Shown here in pieces: positions 8,574 to 16,951 of a DNA stretch of 64,000 nt. The stretch lies in contig NZ_JAPDRJ010000002.1 of the NCBI RefSeq assembly GCF_040706535.1, forward strand, positions 62,001 through 126,000, in the 5' to 3' direction. Within the stretch, counting starts at the first letter, position 1. Every line of letters begins with the position of its first letter. The notes under the pieces are model-generated. The model had not been told where the DNA came from, searched no databases, and was given only the letters and a program-made list of their open reading frames with translations. Source of the stretch: Lentisalinibacter orientalis (lineage in GTDB: Bacteria > Pseudomonadota > Gammaproteobacteria > Steroidobacterales > Woeseiaceae). Made by a program: the position numbers and the translations under genes.

Positions 8574-9203
8574 TCAGACCTTCGTGCCGGGCCGGGCCGA
8601 GACGGCCTCGTGCCAGCGGCGCAGATTGTCGGCGCCCTCGGGCAGGGGCAGCTTGATCCAGCCGGCGAAGTCCACGGTGACCAGGGCTGTGATGTCGGCC
8701 ACGGTGAAGATGTCGCCGGCCACGAATTCCCGTCCGGCGAGTTCCTCGTCCAGACGGCTGAAGAACAGTTCCGCCCGGCGCCGCCCGCGCGGCACCAGCT
8801 CGGCGATCTGCTCGAAACCCTCGGGGCCCGTCAGCGCCCGCCCCGCGAATCCCCGGGAACGGTTGCGGAAGGCCTCGGCAATCGCACTCAGGCCCTGGGC
8901 CTCCACCTTCGCGTTCCACTGGGTGACCAGCGCCCGCTCCCGCTCGTCGCGGCCCATCAGCGGCGGGTCCGGGTACACGGACTCCAGGTACTGGCAGATG
9001 GCGAAGGACTCGGTGAGCATCGTGCCGTCGTCCAGCTCCAGCGCGGGCACCGTGCAATCCGGGTTGATGGCGCGGAACTCGTCGCGCAGGTGTTCGCCGG
9101 CGCCCAGGTCCACCTGCACCGTCGGCAGCTCGATGCCCTTCTCCGCCAGGTAGATCCGCACCCGCCGGGGGCTCGGCGCCGGCTGGCAATCGTAGAACTT
9201 CAT
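8574..9203 (-). CDS. Glutathione S-transferase family protein
   Basis: The 209-residue protein has the two-domain GST layout. The N-terminal thioredoxin-like half (MKFYDCQPAPSPRRVRIYLAE) ends in the glutathione-binding VPALELDDGTMLTES segment at about residues 52-66. The C-terminal half is all-helical. Serine or cysteine near the N-terminus (C6, S11) may activate glutathione. The frame is open further upstream, but the ATG at 9203 has a GGGGAGAG ribosome binding site and begins exactly at the fold. The likely role is detoxification or thiol chemistry in the cytoplasm. The substrate is unknown. Confidence 0.92.
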   Translation of the reverse strand: MKFYDCQPAPSPRRVRIYLAEKGIELPTVQVDLGAGEHLRDEFRAINPDCTVPALELDDGTMLTESFAICQYLESVYPDPPLMGRDERERALVTQWNAKVEAQGLSAIAEAFRNRSRGFAGRALTGPEGFEQIAELVPRGRRRAELFFSRLDEELAGREFVAGDIFTVADITALVTVDFAGWIKLPLPEGADNLRRWHEAVSARPGTKV

Positions 9204-9320
9204 GTGCTCTCTCCCCTCGTCTCTCCGGCCGCGGCCCAGTACTATTGCCGGGAACACCCGGTGCCGCGTGGGGCGCATTATGGCGCTGCCCCGGGTCCAA
9301 CCTCCAGCCATGCCCGGCAC

Positions 9321-9375
9321 GGACCGACAGCGATCCGACAACGACCCGATAACCACCCGATAACGACCCGCCAAC
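9321..9375 (+). repeat. Five tandem 11-base repeats upstream of the histidine kinase
   Basis: Five consecutive 11-base units fit the pattern GAcCCGAtAAC: ggaccgacagc, gatccgacaac, gacccgataac, cacccgataac and gacccgccaac. The array stops 22 bases before the ATG of the sensor kinase. The 11-base period is one helical turn, so a protein could bind every copy on the same face of the DNA. The unit is not a multiple of three and no gene covers it. Confidence 0.75.
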
Positions 9376-9397
9376 GACTGAAGGGAAACCGTCGCCC

Positions 9398-10567
9398 ATG
9401 AACCGGCCCGCAACGGACGACCACGACGACGCCGACACCGCTGGCGGCGGCGACGAGCGCAGCGCCGAACCAGGCTCGCGGAGGGCGCTGCGCGAGGCCG
9501 AAGAGCGCTGGCAGCGACTCTACGACAATGTCCCCGCCGGCCTGTTCGAGCTGGACGCCCGCGGCCACATCACCCGCATGAATCCGGCGGTGCGCGCGAT
9601 GCTGGGCGACGACGACCCGGCCGCCCTGCAGCGCCGTCTGGCGGCGGGCGGCGTCTTCCGCCATCGCCACCAGTTGCTGGCCTGGCTGCGGGCGCTGACC
9701 CGGGGCGAGACCGTGCGCGGTATGGAACTCGCGCTCACCCATGTCGACGGCAGCACGGTGCACGTGATGGCGGCCTGCGCCCCGGTGCGCGACGGCCGGG
9801 GCATGCTGCGGGGCTACGAGGGCATGTTCACCGACATCACCGAGATGAAGGCGCTGCAGCAGCAGTTCGTGCTGGCGCAGAAGATGGAAGCCGTGGGCCA
9901 GCTCACCGGCGGGATTGCCCACGACTTCAACAACCTGCTCTCCATCATCAACGGCAACCTCTACCTGGCCGAGCAGGAACTGGGGTCGGAGCATCCCCTC
10001 GCCGAGCTGCTCGCGGCCACGCGCAAGGCGGCGCGGCAGGGCGCCGACCTCACCCGCAGCCTCCTCGCCTTCGCACGCCGCGAGACCCCCGAGCCCGAGC
10101 GCATCGACCTGGACGAACGCATCGGCGCGCTGCGACCGCTGCTCGAGCGGGCGCTGGAAAGCGGTATCGAGCTCCGGATCTCCCCGGCCGGCAGGCCGGC
10201 GCCGGTGTGGCTGGATGCGGCCGGTTTCGAGAGCGCGCTGCTGAACCTGGCCATCAACGCGCGGGACGCCATGTCCGAGGGCGGCGTGTTCTCACTCGCC
10301 GTCGAGGCGGCCGGCGACGATACCGGCGACGGCGGCAGCGACGGACCGCCGGGCTGGCTCGTCACCGTGGCCGACACCGGCGCGGGCATGAACGAGGAAG
10401 TGCGCAGCCGCGCGTTCGAGCCCTTCTTCACCACCAGGCCCGAGGGCAGCGGCCTGGGGCTCGCCATGGTCCAGCGCTTCGCCGGGGGTGCCGGAGGACG
10501 CCTGACACTGGACAGCCGTCCCGGCGAGGGCACGACGTTCCGGCTCTGGCTGCCCGCCGCCGACTGA
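9398..10567 (+). CDS. PAS-domain sensor histidine kinase
   Basis: The 389-residue protein has no membrane helix, so it is a cytoplasmic sensor. A PAS domain (about residues 36-150) contains LYDNVPAGLFELDARGHITRMN. The dimerisation domain carries phospho-accepting H175 in GIAHDFNNLL, an HWE/HisKA variant common in PAS-linked kinases. The ATPase domain shows the N box LNLAINARDAM, G1 DTGAGM, the F box FEPFFTT and G2 GSGLGLAMV. An AAGGGA ribosome binding site lies before the ATG, next to five 11-base repeats. The receiver-EAL gene 150 bases downstream is the obvious partner. The signal is unknown; heme, flavin or a small ligand could bind PAS. Confidence 0.93.
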   Translation: MNRPATDDHDDADTAGGGDERSAEPGSRRALREAEERWQRLYDNVPAGLFELDARGHITRMNPAVRAMLGDDDPAALQRRLAAGGVFRHRHQLLAWLRALTRGETVRGMELALTHVDGSTVHVMAACAPVRDGRGMLRGYEGMFTDITEMKALQQQFVLAQKMEAVGQLTGGIAHDFNNLLSIINGNLYLAEQELGSEHPLAELLAATRKAARQGADLTRSLLAFARRETPEPERIDLDERIGALRPLLERALESGIELRISPAGRPAPVWLDAAGFESALLNLAINARDAMSEGGVFSLAVEAAGDDTGDGGSDGPPGWLVTVADTGAGMNEEVRSRAFEPFFTTRPEGSGLGLAMVQRFAGGAGGRLTLDSRPGEGTTFRLWLPAAD

Positions 10568-10719
10568 GCCCGCAGATCCGCGAGAATCCCCGAAAATGCG
10601 ACATCGGTCCGGTCCGGCCGACCGGTGTGTGTCCATAATCCCACCTGTAGCCCCGCCGGATTATGGCAAAGCACGGCCGCACCGCCGGCCGCCTGAGAGA
10701 CAAGCAAGAGACAGGGACG

Positions 10720-11913
10720 ATGGAGCCGACAGGCAAGCAACAGCCCAACCGTCTTCTGATCGTCGACGACGAGGACCAGATCTGCGCCGTCGTGGCGGCC
10801 GTGGCCGAGGAAGTCGGCTTTGCCGTGGCGGCCTGCGGCTCGGCGGACGAGTTCCGGCGTCTGTACGCCGAGGTGGACCCCACCGTGATCGTGCTAGACC
10901 TCAGCATCCGCGGCGGCGACGGCGTGGAACTGATGCGCTTCCTGGCCGAGCAGGAGTCGCGCGCCGGGGTCGTGCTGATGAGCGGCGCCGAGATGCGCAC
11001 GCTCTCCGCCGCCGAGCGGGTGGGCGCCGCCAGCGGGCTGACCATGCTGGCCGCCATCCAGAAGCCCTTCGAGCCCGAGCCCTTCCGTGAGACACTCAGG
11101 AACGCCCGCGGGGCCACCGAACCGATTACCGCCGACGCCATCCGCGACGGCCTCGCCGCGGGCGAATTCACCGCCCACTACCTGCCGATCGCCCAGCACA
11201 AGGCGGACGGCAGCTGGCGCATCGCCTCGGTGGAGGCACTGGTGCGGTGGAAGCACCCCCAGCGCCAGGAGATCGTCTACCCCAGCGAGTTCATGCAGAT
11301 CGCCGAGCACGCCGGTCTCGCCACCCACATCACCGACTTCGTGCTGCAGCGCTCCGTGGAACAGGCGCGGGTCTGGCACCAGAGCGGCGTCAGGATCGGC
11401 GTCGCCGTGAACTTCAACGTGGGCCTGCTCGCCGACCTGGAGGTGCCGGACCGCCTCGAACTCCTGATGCGCGAGTACGAACTGGACCCCCGCTACCTCA
11501 CGCTGGAATTCACCGAGGTCGCGCCGCTGGAAGAGCCGCGCATGATGATCGACATCATGACGCGCCTCAGGCTGAAAGGCTTCCGCCTCTCGCTGGACGA
11601 CTTCGGCACCGGCTATTCCTCCTTCACCCAGCTCACCCGCATGCCCTTCAACGAGGTGAAGCTCGACCGTTCGCTGATGGAAGACGTGCCCGGGCGGCCG
11701 GAGTCCGAGACCATCCTGCGGGCGCTGGTGCAGCTGGGTCAGACGCTGGGCATCACCGTCTGCGCCGAGGGCATCGACCGGGAGGATCTGCTGCAGTTCC
11801 TGAAGGACCTCGGCTGCAACCGGCTGCAGGGCCACCTCATCTCCCGCGCCCTCACCTCCGCCGAAATGCAGGAGTTCTATCACCGCTGGAACGGCGAGAG
11901 CCTGGCCGCCTGA
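10720..11913 (+). CDS. Receiver-EAL response regulator (probable c-di-GMP phosphodiesterase)
   Basis: The 397-residue protein starts with a receiver domain. LLIVDDED holds the acidic pocket, VIVLDLS the phospho-accepting aspartate, VLMSG the switch residue and AIQKPF the lysine. An EAL domain follows with EALVRWKHP, NFNV, LEFTE, DDFGTGYSS, EVKLDRS, CAEGID and a variant QGHLISR motif. The metal ligands and catalytic residues appear intact, so it should cleave c-di-GMP when phosphorylated. The frame is open from 10663, but the ATG at 10720 directly precedes the receiver fold and has a modest AGGGA site. The PAS kinase upstream is the likely phosphate donor. Confidence 0.92.
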   Translation: MEPTGKQQPNRLLIVDDEDQICAVVAAVAEEVGFAVAACGSADEFRRLYAEVDPTVIVLDLSIRGGDGVELMRFLAEQESRAGVVLMSGAEMRTLSAAERVGAASGLTMLAAIQKPFEPEPFRETLRNARGATEPITADAIRDGLAAGEFTAHYLPIAQHKADGSWRIASVEALVRWKHPQRQEIVYPSEFMQIAEHAGLATHITDFVLQRSVEQARVWHQSGVRIGVAVNFNVGLLADLEVPDRLELLMREYELDPRYLTLEFTEVAPLEEPRMMIDIMTRLRLKGFRLSLDDFGTGYSSFTQLTRMPFNEVKLDRSLMEDVPGRPESETILRALVQLGQTLGITVCAEGIDREDLLQFLKDLGCNRLQGHLISRALTSAEMQEFYHRWNGESLAA

Positions 11914-12006
11914 CCGGTCGACCTCGCGCCCCCTAATCCCCGTCCGTAGTCCCCGGAGCGCTGCAAGTCCCGCCGGACTGTGGTGGAATACGTGGCCTGG
12001 GGACAA

Positions 12007-12990
12007 ATGGGGGATACCGTGAAGGAAGAAGCAAGGACGCTTTCGGGGACGGGCGGGCCTGACATACATCTCTACGTCTGGCATCCGGACGAGGACAGGA
12101 GCAACGGTGACGCCGTGCAGATCGTCCACGGGCTCGGCGAGCATGCGGGACGCTACCGGCGGCTGGCCGGCAGCCTGACCGACGCCGGCTATCTCGTGCT
12201 CGCCCACGACCAGCGCGGCCACGGGCGCACCGCCCAGCGCGGCGTCCCCGGCCACTTCGCCGACGAAGACGGCTGGGACAGGGTGGTTGAAGACGTCGAG
12301 CGGGTGCGCCGGGAGGCGAAGACGCTCAGGCCCGACGGCCGTCTGATACTGCTCGGCCACAGCATGGGTTCCTACGTCGCCCAGAGCTACGCGCTGCGTC
12401 ACCCGGTGAACATGGATGCGCTGGTGCTGTCCGGCTCCACCTTCGCCTCCCGCGGCCAGCTGCGGATCTTCCGCATCGTCGCCGCTATCGAGAGGCTGCG
12501 TCAGGGCTCCACGGGCCGCAGCCGCCTGCTCGACAAGCTCAGCTTCGGCGCCTTCAACAAGGAGTTCCAGCCGGCACGCACCGACTTCGACTGGCTGTCA
12601 AGGGACGAGGCCGAAGTGGATGCCTACGTGACCGACCCGCTCTGCGGCGGCCAGTCCACCAACCAGCTCTGGCGCGATCTCACCGGCGGCCTGATGGAGA
12701 TCTCCTCCGTCCCCGCCCTGCGCCAGCTGCCGGTCAGTCTGCCCGTCTACATCCTGGGCGGTGAGAAGGACCCGGTGGGCGGCGCGAAAGGCCTCACGCG
12801 GCTGCACGATGCCTACCGTGAAGCCGGCCTCATGGGCACCACCCTGCGGCTGTACCCGGAGGGTCGTCACGAGATGTTCAACGAGACCAACCGGGACGAG
12901 GTCACCGCCGACCTGCTGGCATGGCTGCGCGAGCCCTGGGAAGCACCGGCGGGTCAGGCGGATCAGTCCTCCGGGGGGTCTGCCGGATAA
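12007..12990 (+). CDS. Alpha/beta hydrolase (monoacylglycerol lipase/lysophospholipase-like)
   Basis: The protein of about 327 residues has the serine hydrolase pattern of the PldB/monoglyceride lipase group. The oxyanion HGLGEHAGRY segment lies near residue 40, DQRGHGRT follows, and the nucleophile elbow is GHSMGS. The late GGEKDPVG (Asp) and GRHEMFNE (His) complete the triad. No signal peptide is seen, so it is likely cytoplasmic. The start is uncertain: the frame opens with GTG codons at 11980, ATG is at 12007, and a GTG at 12019 has GGGGGA upstream. The 3' end overlaps the convergent aminomutase gene by 28 bases. The substrate is probably an acylglycerol or lysophospholipid, from family knowledge only. 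Confidence 0.88.
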   Translation: MGDTVKEEARTLSGTGGPDIHLYVWHPDEDRSNGDAVQIVHGLGEHAGRYRRLAGSLTDAGYLVLAHDQRGHGRTAQRGVPGHFADEDGWDRVVEDVERVRREAKTLRPDGRLILLGHSMGSYVAQSYALRHPVNMDALVLSGSTFASRGQLRIFRIVAAIERLRQGSTGRSRLLDKLSFGAFNKEFQPARTDFDWLSRDEAEVDAYVTDPLCGGQSTNQLWRDLTGGLMEISSVPALRQLPVSLPVYILGGEKDPVGGAKGLTRLHDAYREAGLMGTTLRLYPEGRHEMFNETNRDEVTADLLAWLREPWEAPAGQADQSSGGSAG

Positions 12991-14012
12991 CGGTGGACAC
13001 CGCCCCGGTAGTCCCGCACCCGCCATTCTGACGTGGCCTCGTCGCGCTCGGCCCAGGACGGGCCCAGCGGCGACTTGCCCGCACCGCCGGGAATGTCCAG
13101 CACGTAGGCGGGCTGGCACAGCCCGGACACCCGGCCCCTGAGTTCCTGCATCAGCGCACGGCCGGCTTCGATGCCGGTGCGGAACCGCGCCGTGCCCGGG
13201 GCCAGATCACAGTGATGCAGGTAGTAGGGCCGCACCCGGTGCTCCACCAGCCGGCGGAACAGCCGCTCCAGCGTGTCGGCGTCGTCGTTCACGCCCCGCA
13301 GCAGCACCGACTGGCTCATCAGCGGAATGCCGGCATCGGCGAGACGGGCGCAGGCCGCCAGCGCCGGCTCGTCCAGCTCGTCCGGGTGATTCACGTGCAG
13401 CACCAGCCAGACCGTCTGCCGTGCCGCCCGCAGCGCGCCCACCAGCTCCGGTGTGATGCGCTCCGGTGCTGCCACCGGCACCCGGCTGTGCACGCGCAGG
13501 ACGCGCACGTGTGCGGCAGTTGCGAGGCCGTCGACGATGCACCCGAGGCGCCGCGGCGAGAGGATGAGCGGGTCCCCGCCGCTCAGAATGACTTCCCAGA
13601 CCCCCGTCTGCACGCGGATGTAGTCCAGCGCCGCCGCCAGTTCCTCCCGGCCGAGCAGGCCGGCGTCCGCCTGCCCCACGGTCTCCCGGCGGAAGCAGTA
13701 GCGGCAATACACCGGGCAGGTGGTGGTCGGCTGCAGCAGCAGGCGGTCCGGGTAACGGTGCACGATGCCCTTCACCGGGCTGTGGGCTTCGTCGCCGATG
13801 GGATCGGTCAGCTCGCCGTCGGCCGCGGTCAGCTCGTCGGGGGAAGGCAGGAACTGCAACGCCACGCCTTCCGAGCCCGCGGCGATGCGCCGCGCGACCG
13901 CCGGCGTGACGGCCACGGCGTAGCGTTCGGCCACGGCGCGCAGATCCGGCAGCGCCTCGGCGGCCACGAGACCGGCGCGGGCGAGATCGTCGGCACTGGT
14001 GAGTCTCGTCAC
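12963..14012 (-). CDS. KamA-family radical SAM aminomutase (lysine 2,3-aminomutase-like)
   Basis: The 349-residue radical SAM enzyme has its 4Fe-4S cluster motif CPVYCRYC at C99, C103 and C106. The SAM-binding GGDPL motif and a PLP-lysine motif DIPGGAGK ending at K313 are present. The PLP motif argues for a KamA/YodO-type aminomutase and against EpmB, the EF-P lysylation enzyme of gammaproteobacteria, which lacks it. Known relatives interconvert alpha- and beta-lysine (osmolyte or antibiotic precursors) or glutamate. No acetyltransferase (ablB-like) gene is adjacent. It is 10 bases downstream of a TonB-dependent receptor on the same strand, and its 3' end overlaps the hydrolase gene. Confidence 0.87.
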   Translation of the reverse strand: MTRLTSADDLARAGLVAAEALPDLRAVAERYAVAVTPAVARRIAAGSEGVALQFLPSPDELTAADGELTDPIGDEAHSPVKGIVHRYPDRLLLQPTTTCPVYCRYCFRRETVGQADAGLLGREELAAALDYIRVQTGVWEVILSGGDPLILSPRRLGCIVDGLATAAHVRVLRVHSRVPVAAPERITPELVGALRAARQTVWLVLHVNHPDELDEPALAACARLADAGIPLMSQSVLLRGVNDDADTLERLFRRLVEHRVRPYYLHHCDLAPGTARFRTGIEAGRALMQELRGRVSGLCQPAYVLDIPGGAGKSPLGPSWAERDEATSEWRVRDYRGGVHRYPADPPED

Positions 14013-14022
14013 GGCGGTGAAC

Positions 14023-15918
14023 CTACCAGGAGTAGCGCGCCTGCAGGCTCACCTGCCGCCGAGGCGCCGGCGTGCCGGGGAACTCCTGGAAGTCACTGTT
14101 GGTGACGTTGTCGGCCACCAGGCTGAGGTCGAGCCCCGCCAGCGGCCGCCAGAACAGGGCGAGGGACGCGGCGAAGGCGTCGTCGGAGCCGGTGCGCAGC
14201 GGGTTGTCCGCCTGGCGGCGGAGCTCCGTATCCATCGCCAGCCGCCAGGCTGCGGCGAACTCGTACTCCAGTGCCACGGTCAGCCGCTGGCGGGCGTAGT
14301 TCAGCGCGTAGTAACTCGCGTCCACGGACGCAGTGCCGTAGTCGGCGTCCTTGTCCAGCCAGGCATAGCCGGCACGCAGCGTGAGCCGGGACCAGGCACG
14401 GGCGAGATAGAGTTCCGCGCCGAGCACGTCGATGTCCACGGGATTCGCCTGGCGCACGAAGGGCGCACCGGAGAGGAAGGTCCAGTCCACCAGGTCGTCG
14501 TCTTTGCGGCGGAACAGGGTGGCCTCGGCCCGCCAGCTCTCCGCGACGTGGGTATAGCCCAGCTCCAGGGTGCGGGCGGTCTCCCGGCCCAGCGCGGGAT
14601 TGCCGCCGAACAGCCCGGCCGGCGGCGAGGCCAGCGCCGTATAGCCGGGCACCTGGGAGGTCTCCGCCCAGGACAGCCGCCAGGTGCGCTCGGCTGCCGC
14701 ACTCTGCCGCCGCCAGGCAACGAAGGCGCTCGGCAGGAGCTCGCTGCCCTCCCGGTTGGTCCAGTCCAGCCGCGCGCCCAGCCCGAATTCGAGCTCGCCG
14801 GCGCCCGCCGGCCGGGTCATCGACGGCAGCAGCGCGGCGCTCGCATAACTGCGGCTCGCGAACGGCCCCTCCGTCAGGTCGGTGGAGCTGACCAGTTCGT
14901 CGGCGGTGGCCTGCAGGGAATAGCGCAGGTCCACCGCCGCGCCGTCCCGGCGGCCGTGCAACGCGATGCCGCCGGCGCGGGTCTCGTGATCGAAGGCGCC
15001 GGGCACGCCGGACTCCGCCGTGCGCCGGTCGAAGTCGTAGTCGTCCTCCAGGTTGCGATACCAGGCGCCCGCCTCCCACCAGCCGGTGCCCGCGGTTTCC
15101 TGGCGGTGGTTCAGCACGGCCAGCGTGGTCTGCGTGTGGTCGGTCTCCGGCAGGCTCGCAAAGCCCGTGTAGGCGCCGGGCCAGCCGTAGAACTTGTCCT
15201 GGTAGGCGAGCAGCAGATCGGTCTGGCCGCCCGCGCCGCTGCGCTGGGCACGGAAGGCGTAACGCTCGAAGTCGTGATCGCCGTTGTCCCGGCTGCCGTC
15301 GCCGCTGGAGCTGGCCACGGCAAGTTCGGCGCCGATGTGGTCGGCAGCCCGGAGCGCCGCGCGGGCGCTCACGAAACGCAGTCCGTCCGTGCCGAGGCCG
15401 GCGCCGGCATCGTAGCCCGGGTCCAGCGCCGCGAACCGGTAGCCGACCGTGGCCACCGTGGAGTTGAAGCCGCCCAGCGCGTTGTCCACGCCGGTGAGCA
15501 GCGCCGGCGGCGTGAGCATGGCGGGCGGTGCCGGCAGCTCGGCGAAGTAGTGTCCCGTCTGCGGGTCCAGCAGGTTGACGGCACCGAGCCGGAAACCGGT
15601 GTTCTCGAAAAGGCCGCCCCGCACGCTGACGTCCGCCTGACCCTCGGCCAGGCCCCGGGATTGCACGTCGATGCGCGGGTCGTAGCGCAGCGCCGTCACC
15701 GGCGAGGCGAAGGTGCTGGCCGGCGCCTCGAGTGCGACGCGCCGGGCGGTCACCAGGATGGTCTCCACCGTGGCGGAGCCGGCGGCGGCTCCGTCCGCGT
15801 CACCGGCGGTCCCCGCCGCGCCGGTCTCGTCACCCACCGCGCCGGCTGGCGGCGCGACGGCCAGCAGGCACAGCAGGGCGGCGGGCGCGGCGATCGGCGG
15901 TCCTAGTCTGGCTCTCAT
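14023..15918 (-). CDS. TonB-dependent outer-membrane receptor
   Basis: The 631-residue protein has a signal peptide (MRARLGPPIAAPAALLCLLAVAPPAGA). A TonB-box-like VETILVTARR and a plug domain with RGGLFENTGFRLG follow, then a long barrel. The C-terminus ends in aromatic-hydrophobic alternation (VSLQARYSW), the Bam recognition signal. The ATG at 15918 has a GGAAG site; an earlier ATG at 15951 adds eleven unlikely residues. The ligand cannot be told from sequence. Ferric siderophore and cobalamin receptors share this fold, but I see no BtuB-specific features and no Fur box or riboswitch upstream. It lies directly before the KamA-type gene and probably shares its transcript. Confidence 0.9.
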   Translation of the reverse strand: MRARLGPPIAAPAALLCLLAVAPPAGAVGDETGAAGTAGDADGAAAGSATVETILVTARRVALEAPASTFASPVTALRYDPRIDVQSRGLAEGQADVSVRGGLFENTGFRLGAVNLLDPQTGHYFAELPAPPAMLTPPALLTGVDNALGGFNSTVATVGYRFAALDPGYDAGAGLGTDGLRFVSARAALRAADHIGAELAVASSSGDGSRDNGDHDFERYAFRAQRSGAGGQTDLLLAYQDKFYGWPGAYTGFASLPETDHTQTTLAVLNHRQETAGTGWWEAGAWYRNLEDDYDFDRRTAESGVPGAFDHETRAGGIALHGRRDGAAVDLRYSLQATADELVSSTDLTEGPFASRSYASAALLPSMTRPAGAGELEFGLGARLDWTNREGSELLPSAFVAWRRQSAAAERTWRLSWAETSQVPGYTALASPPAGLFGGNPALGRETARTLELGYTHVAESWRAEATLFRRKDDDLVDWTFLSGAPFVRQANPVDIDVLGAELYLARAWSRLTLRAGYAWLDKDADYGTASVDASYYALNYARQRLTVALEYEFAAAWRLAMDTELRRQADNPLRTGSDDAFAASLALFWRPLAGLDLSLVADNVTNSDFQEFPGTPAPRRQVSLQARYSW

Positions 15919-16043
15919 TCCGGCTTCCGGAGAAAAGCGACAGGGGATCACAGCCCCCGTTCCTGCGCAAGCGCCGGCGCATGTTAGTCTGATGGGCGCA
16001 GCGACAATTGATTGGACACCAGATCGAAGGAAAGGAGACCCGG

Positions 16044-16703
16044 ATGGCCAGCATCCTGATCACCGGTGCAAACCGGGGTATCGGACTCGAACTCTGCCGT
16101 CAGCTGAAGGAGCGCGGCGACGACGTGATCGCCGTCTGCCGCAGCCCGAGCCCCGAGCTCGAGGAGCTCGGCGTGGAGATCATCGAGCACATCGATGTGG
16201 CCAGCGACGACAACGTGGAACAGTTGCGCTACGCGCTGGAAGGCCGCCAGATCGACGTGCTGATCAACAACGCCGGCATGCTCAGGCCCGACGACATCGA
16301 CACCGTGCAGTACGACGACATGGTGAAGCTGTTCGAGGTGAATGCCCTCGGACCGCTGCGGGTCACCCGCGCACTGCTTCATAACCTGCAGGAAGGCTCG
16401 AAGGTGGCGATCGTCTCGAGCCGCGTGGGCTCCGTCGGCGACAACGGCTCCGGCAACAACTACGCCTACCGCACCTCCAAGGCCGCCGTGAACATGGTGG
16501 GCAAGAACCTGAGCCACGACCTCAAGCCCCGCGGCATCCCGGTGGCGCTCCTGCACCCCGGCATGGTCGCCACCGACATGACCGGCGGCCGGGGCATCCC
16601 GCCGGAGAAAGCGGCTGCCGGCCTCATCCAGCGCATCGACGAGCTGAACCTGGACAACACCGGCAGCTTCTGGCACGCCGAAGGCGAAGAACTACCCTGG
16701 TAG
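16044..16703 (+). CDS. Short-chain dehydrogenase/reductase (C-factor-like)
   Basis: The 219-residue classical SDR has a Rossmann TGANRGIG motif (residues 7-14), NNAG, and catalytic Y142 and K146 in YRTSK. It should reduce or oxidise a carbonyl with NAD(P)(H). The closest general type is the small SDR group that includes Myxococcus C-factor (CsgA) and carbonyl reductases. That is a family impression and not a substrate call. The frame is open from 16008, but the ATG at 16044 has an AGGAGA site and starts the fold. It is divergent from the TonB receptor and is followed by REP-type palindromes. Confidence 0.92.
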   Translation: MASILITGANRGIGLELCRQLKERGDDVIAVCRSPSPELEELGVEIIEHIDVASDDNVEQLRYALEGRQIDVLINNAGMLRPDDIDTVQYDDMVKLFEVNALGPLRVTRALLHNLQEGSKVAIVSSRVGSVGDNGSGNNYAYRTSKAAVNMVGKNLSHDLKPRGIPVALLHPGMVATDMTGGRGIPPEKAAAGLIQRIDELNLDNTGSFWHAEGEELPW

Positions 16704-16710
16704 GAGACGG

Positions 16711-16813
16711 GTAGGAGCGGCTTCAGCCGCGACCGCCGCGCACGCTAACCGCGAAAACACTCGTCGGGCCTGAAGGCTGCTACAGGCTTGTCGGGCCTGA
16801 AGGCCCTCCTACA
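16711..16813. repeat. Cluster of three REP-type palindromic units
   Basis: Three short palindromes occur at 16711-16732, 16764-16784 and 16791-16813. The first has a GTAGGAG head followed by the hairpin GCGGC-TTCA-GCCGC. The other two are the mirror type TCGGGCC-TGAA-GG..., ending in CTACA or CCTCCTACA. The same elements recur near 25.6, 33.7 and 43.4 kb. The rest of the 248-base gap between the SDR stop and the next gene holds nothing else I can recognise. Confidence 0.85.
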
Positions 16814-16951
16814 GTGGAGCCGAAGGCCGGGAGGCGGCTACCCCTCTGATACCTCCGCCGGCCTTCGCCGGCGCGGTTCCGGTCTGGGGAGACGGGATGT
16901 ACGGGTAGCTTCGCGGCAGCCGCCTTCCGGGATACTGCATTCGGCGGCCGA

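Noticed and set aside
9321..9375. CRISPR array
   Set aside because: The 11-base units are adjacent with no spacers, so this is a tandem repeat and not a CRISPR. No other candidate array is visible in the window.
12963..14012. Call of EpmB (EF-P lysylation enzyme)
   Set aside because: The protein carries the PLP-lysine motif DIPGGAGK that EpmB lacks, and no efp gene is adjacent.
13999..15906. A 635-codon plus-strand frame opposite the TonB receptor
   Set aside because: It is antisense to a gene with signal peptide, plug and C-terminal barrel signal, and has no recognisable domain.
14023..15918. Call of the receptor as BtuB
   Set aside because: There is no cobalamin riboswitch in the short upstream region and no BtuB-specific motif; the btuC-like gene is 41 kb away.
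16704..16951. Possible small gene after the SDR
   Set aside because: The stretch is filled by REP-type palindromes, and the short frames have no ribosome binding site or domain.
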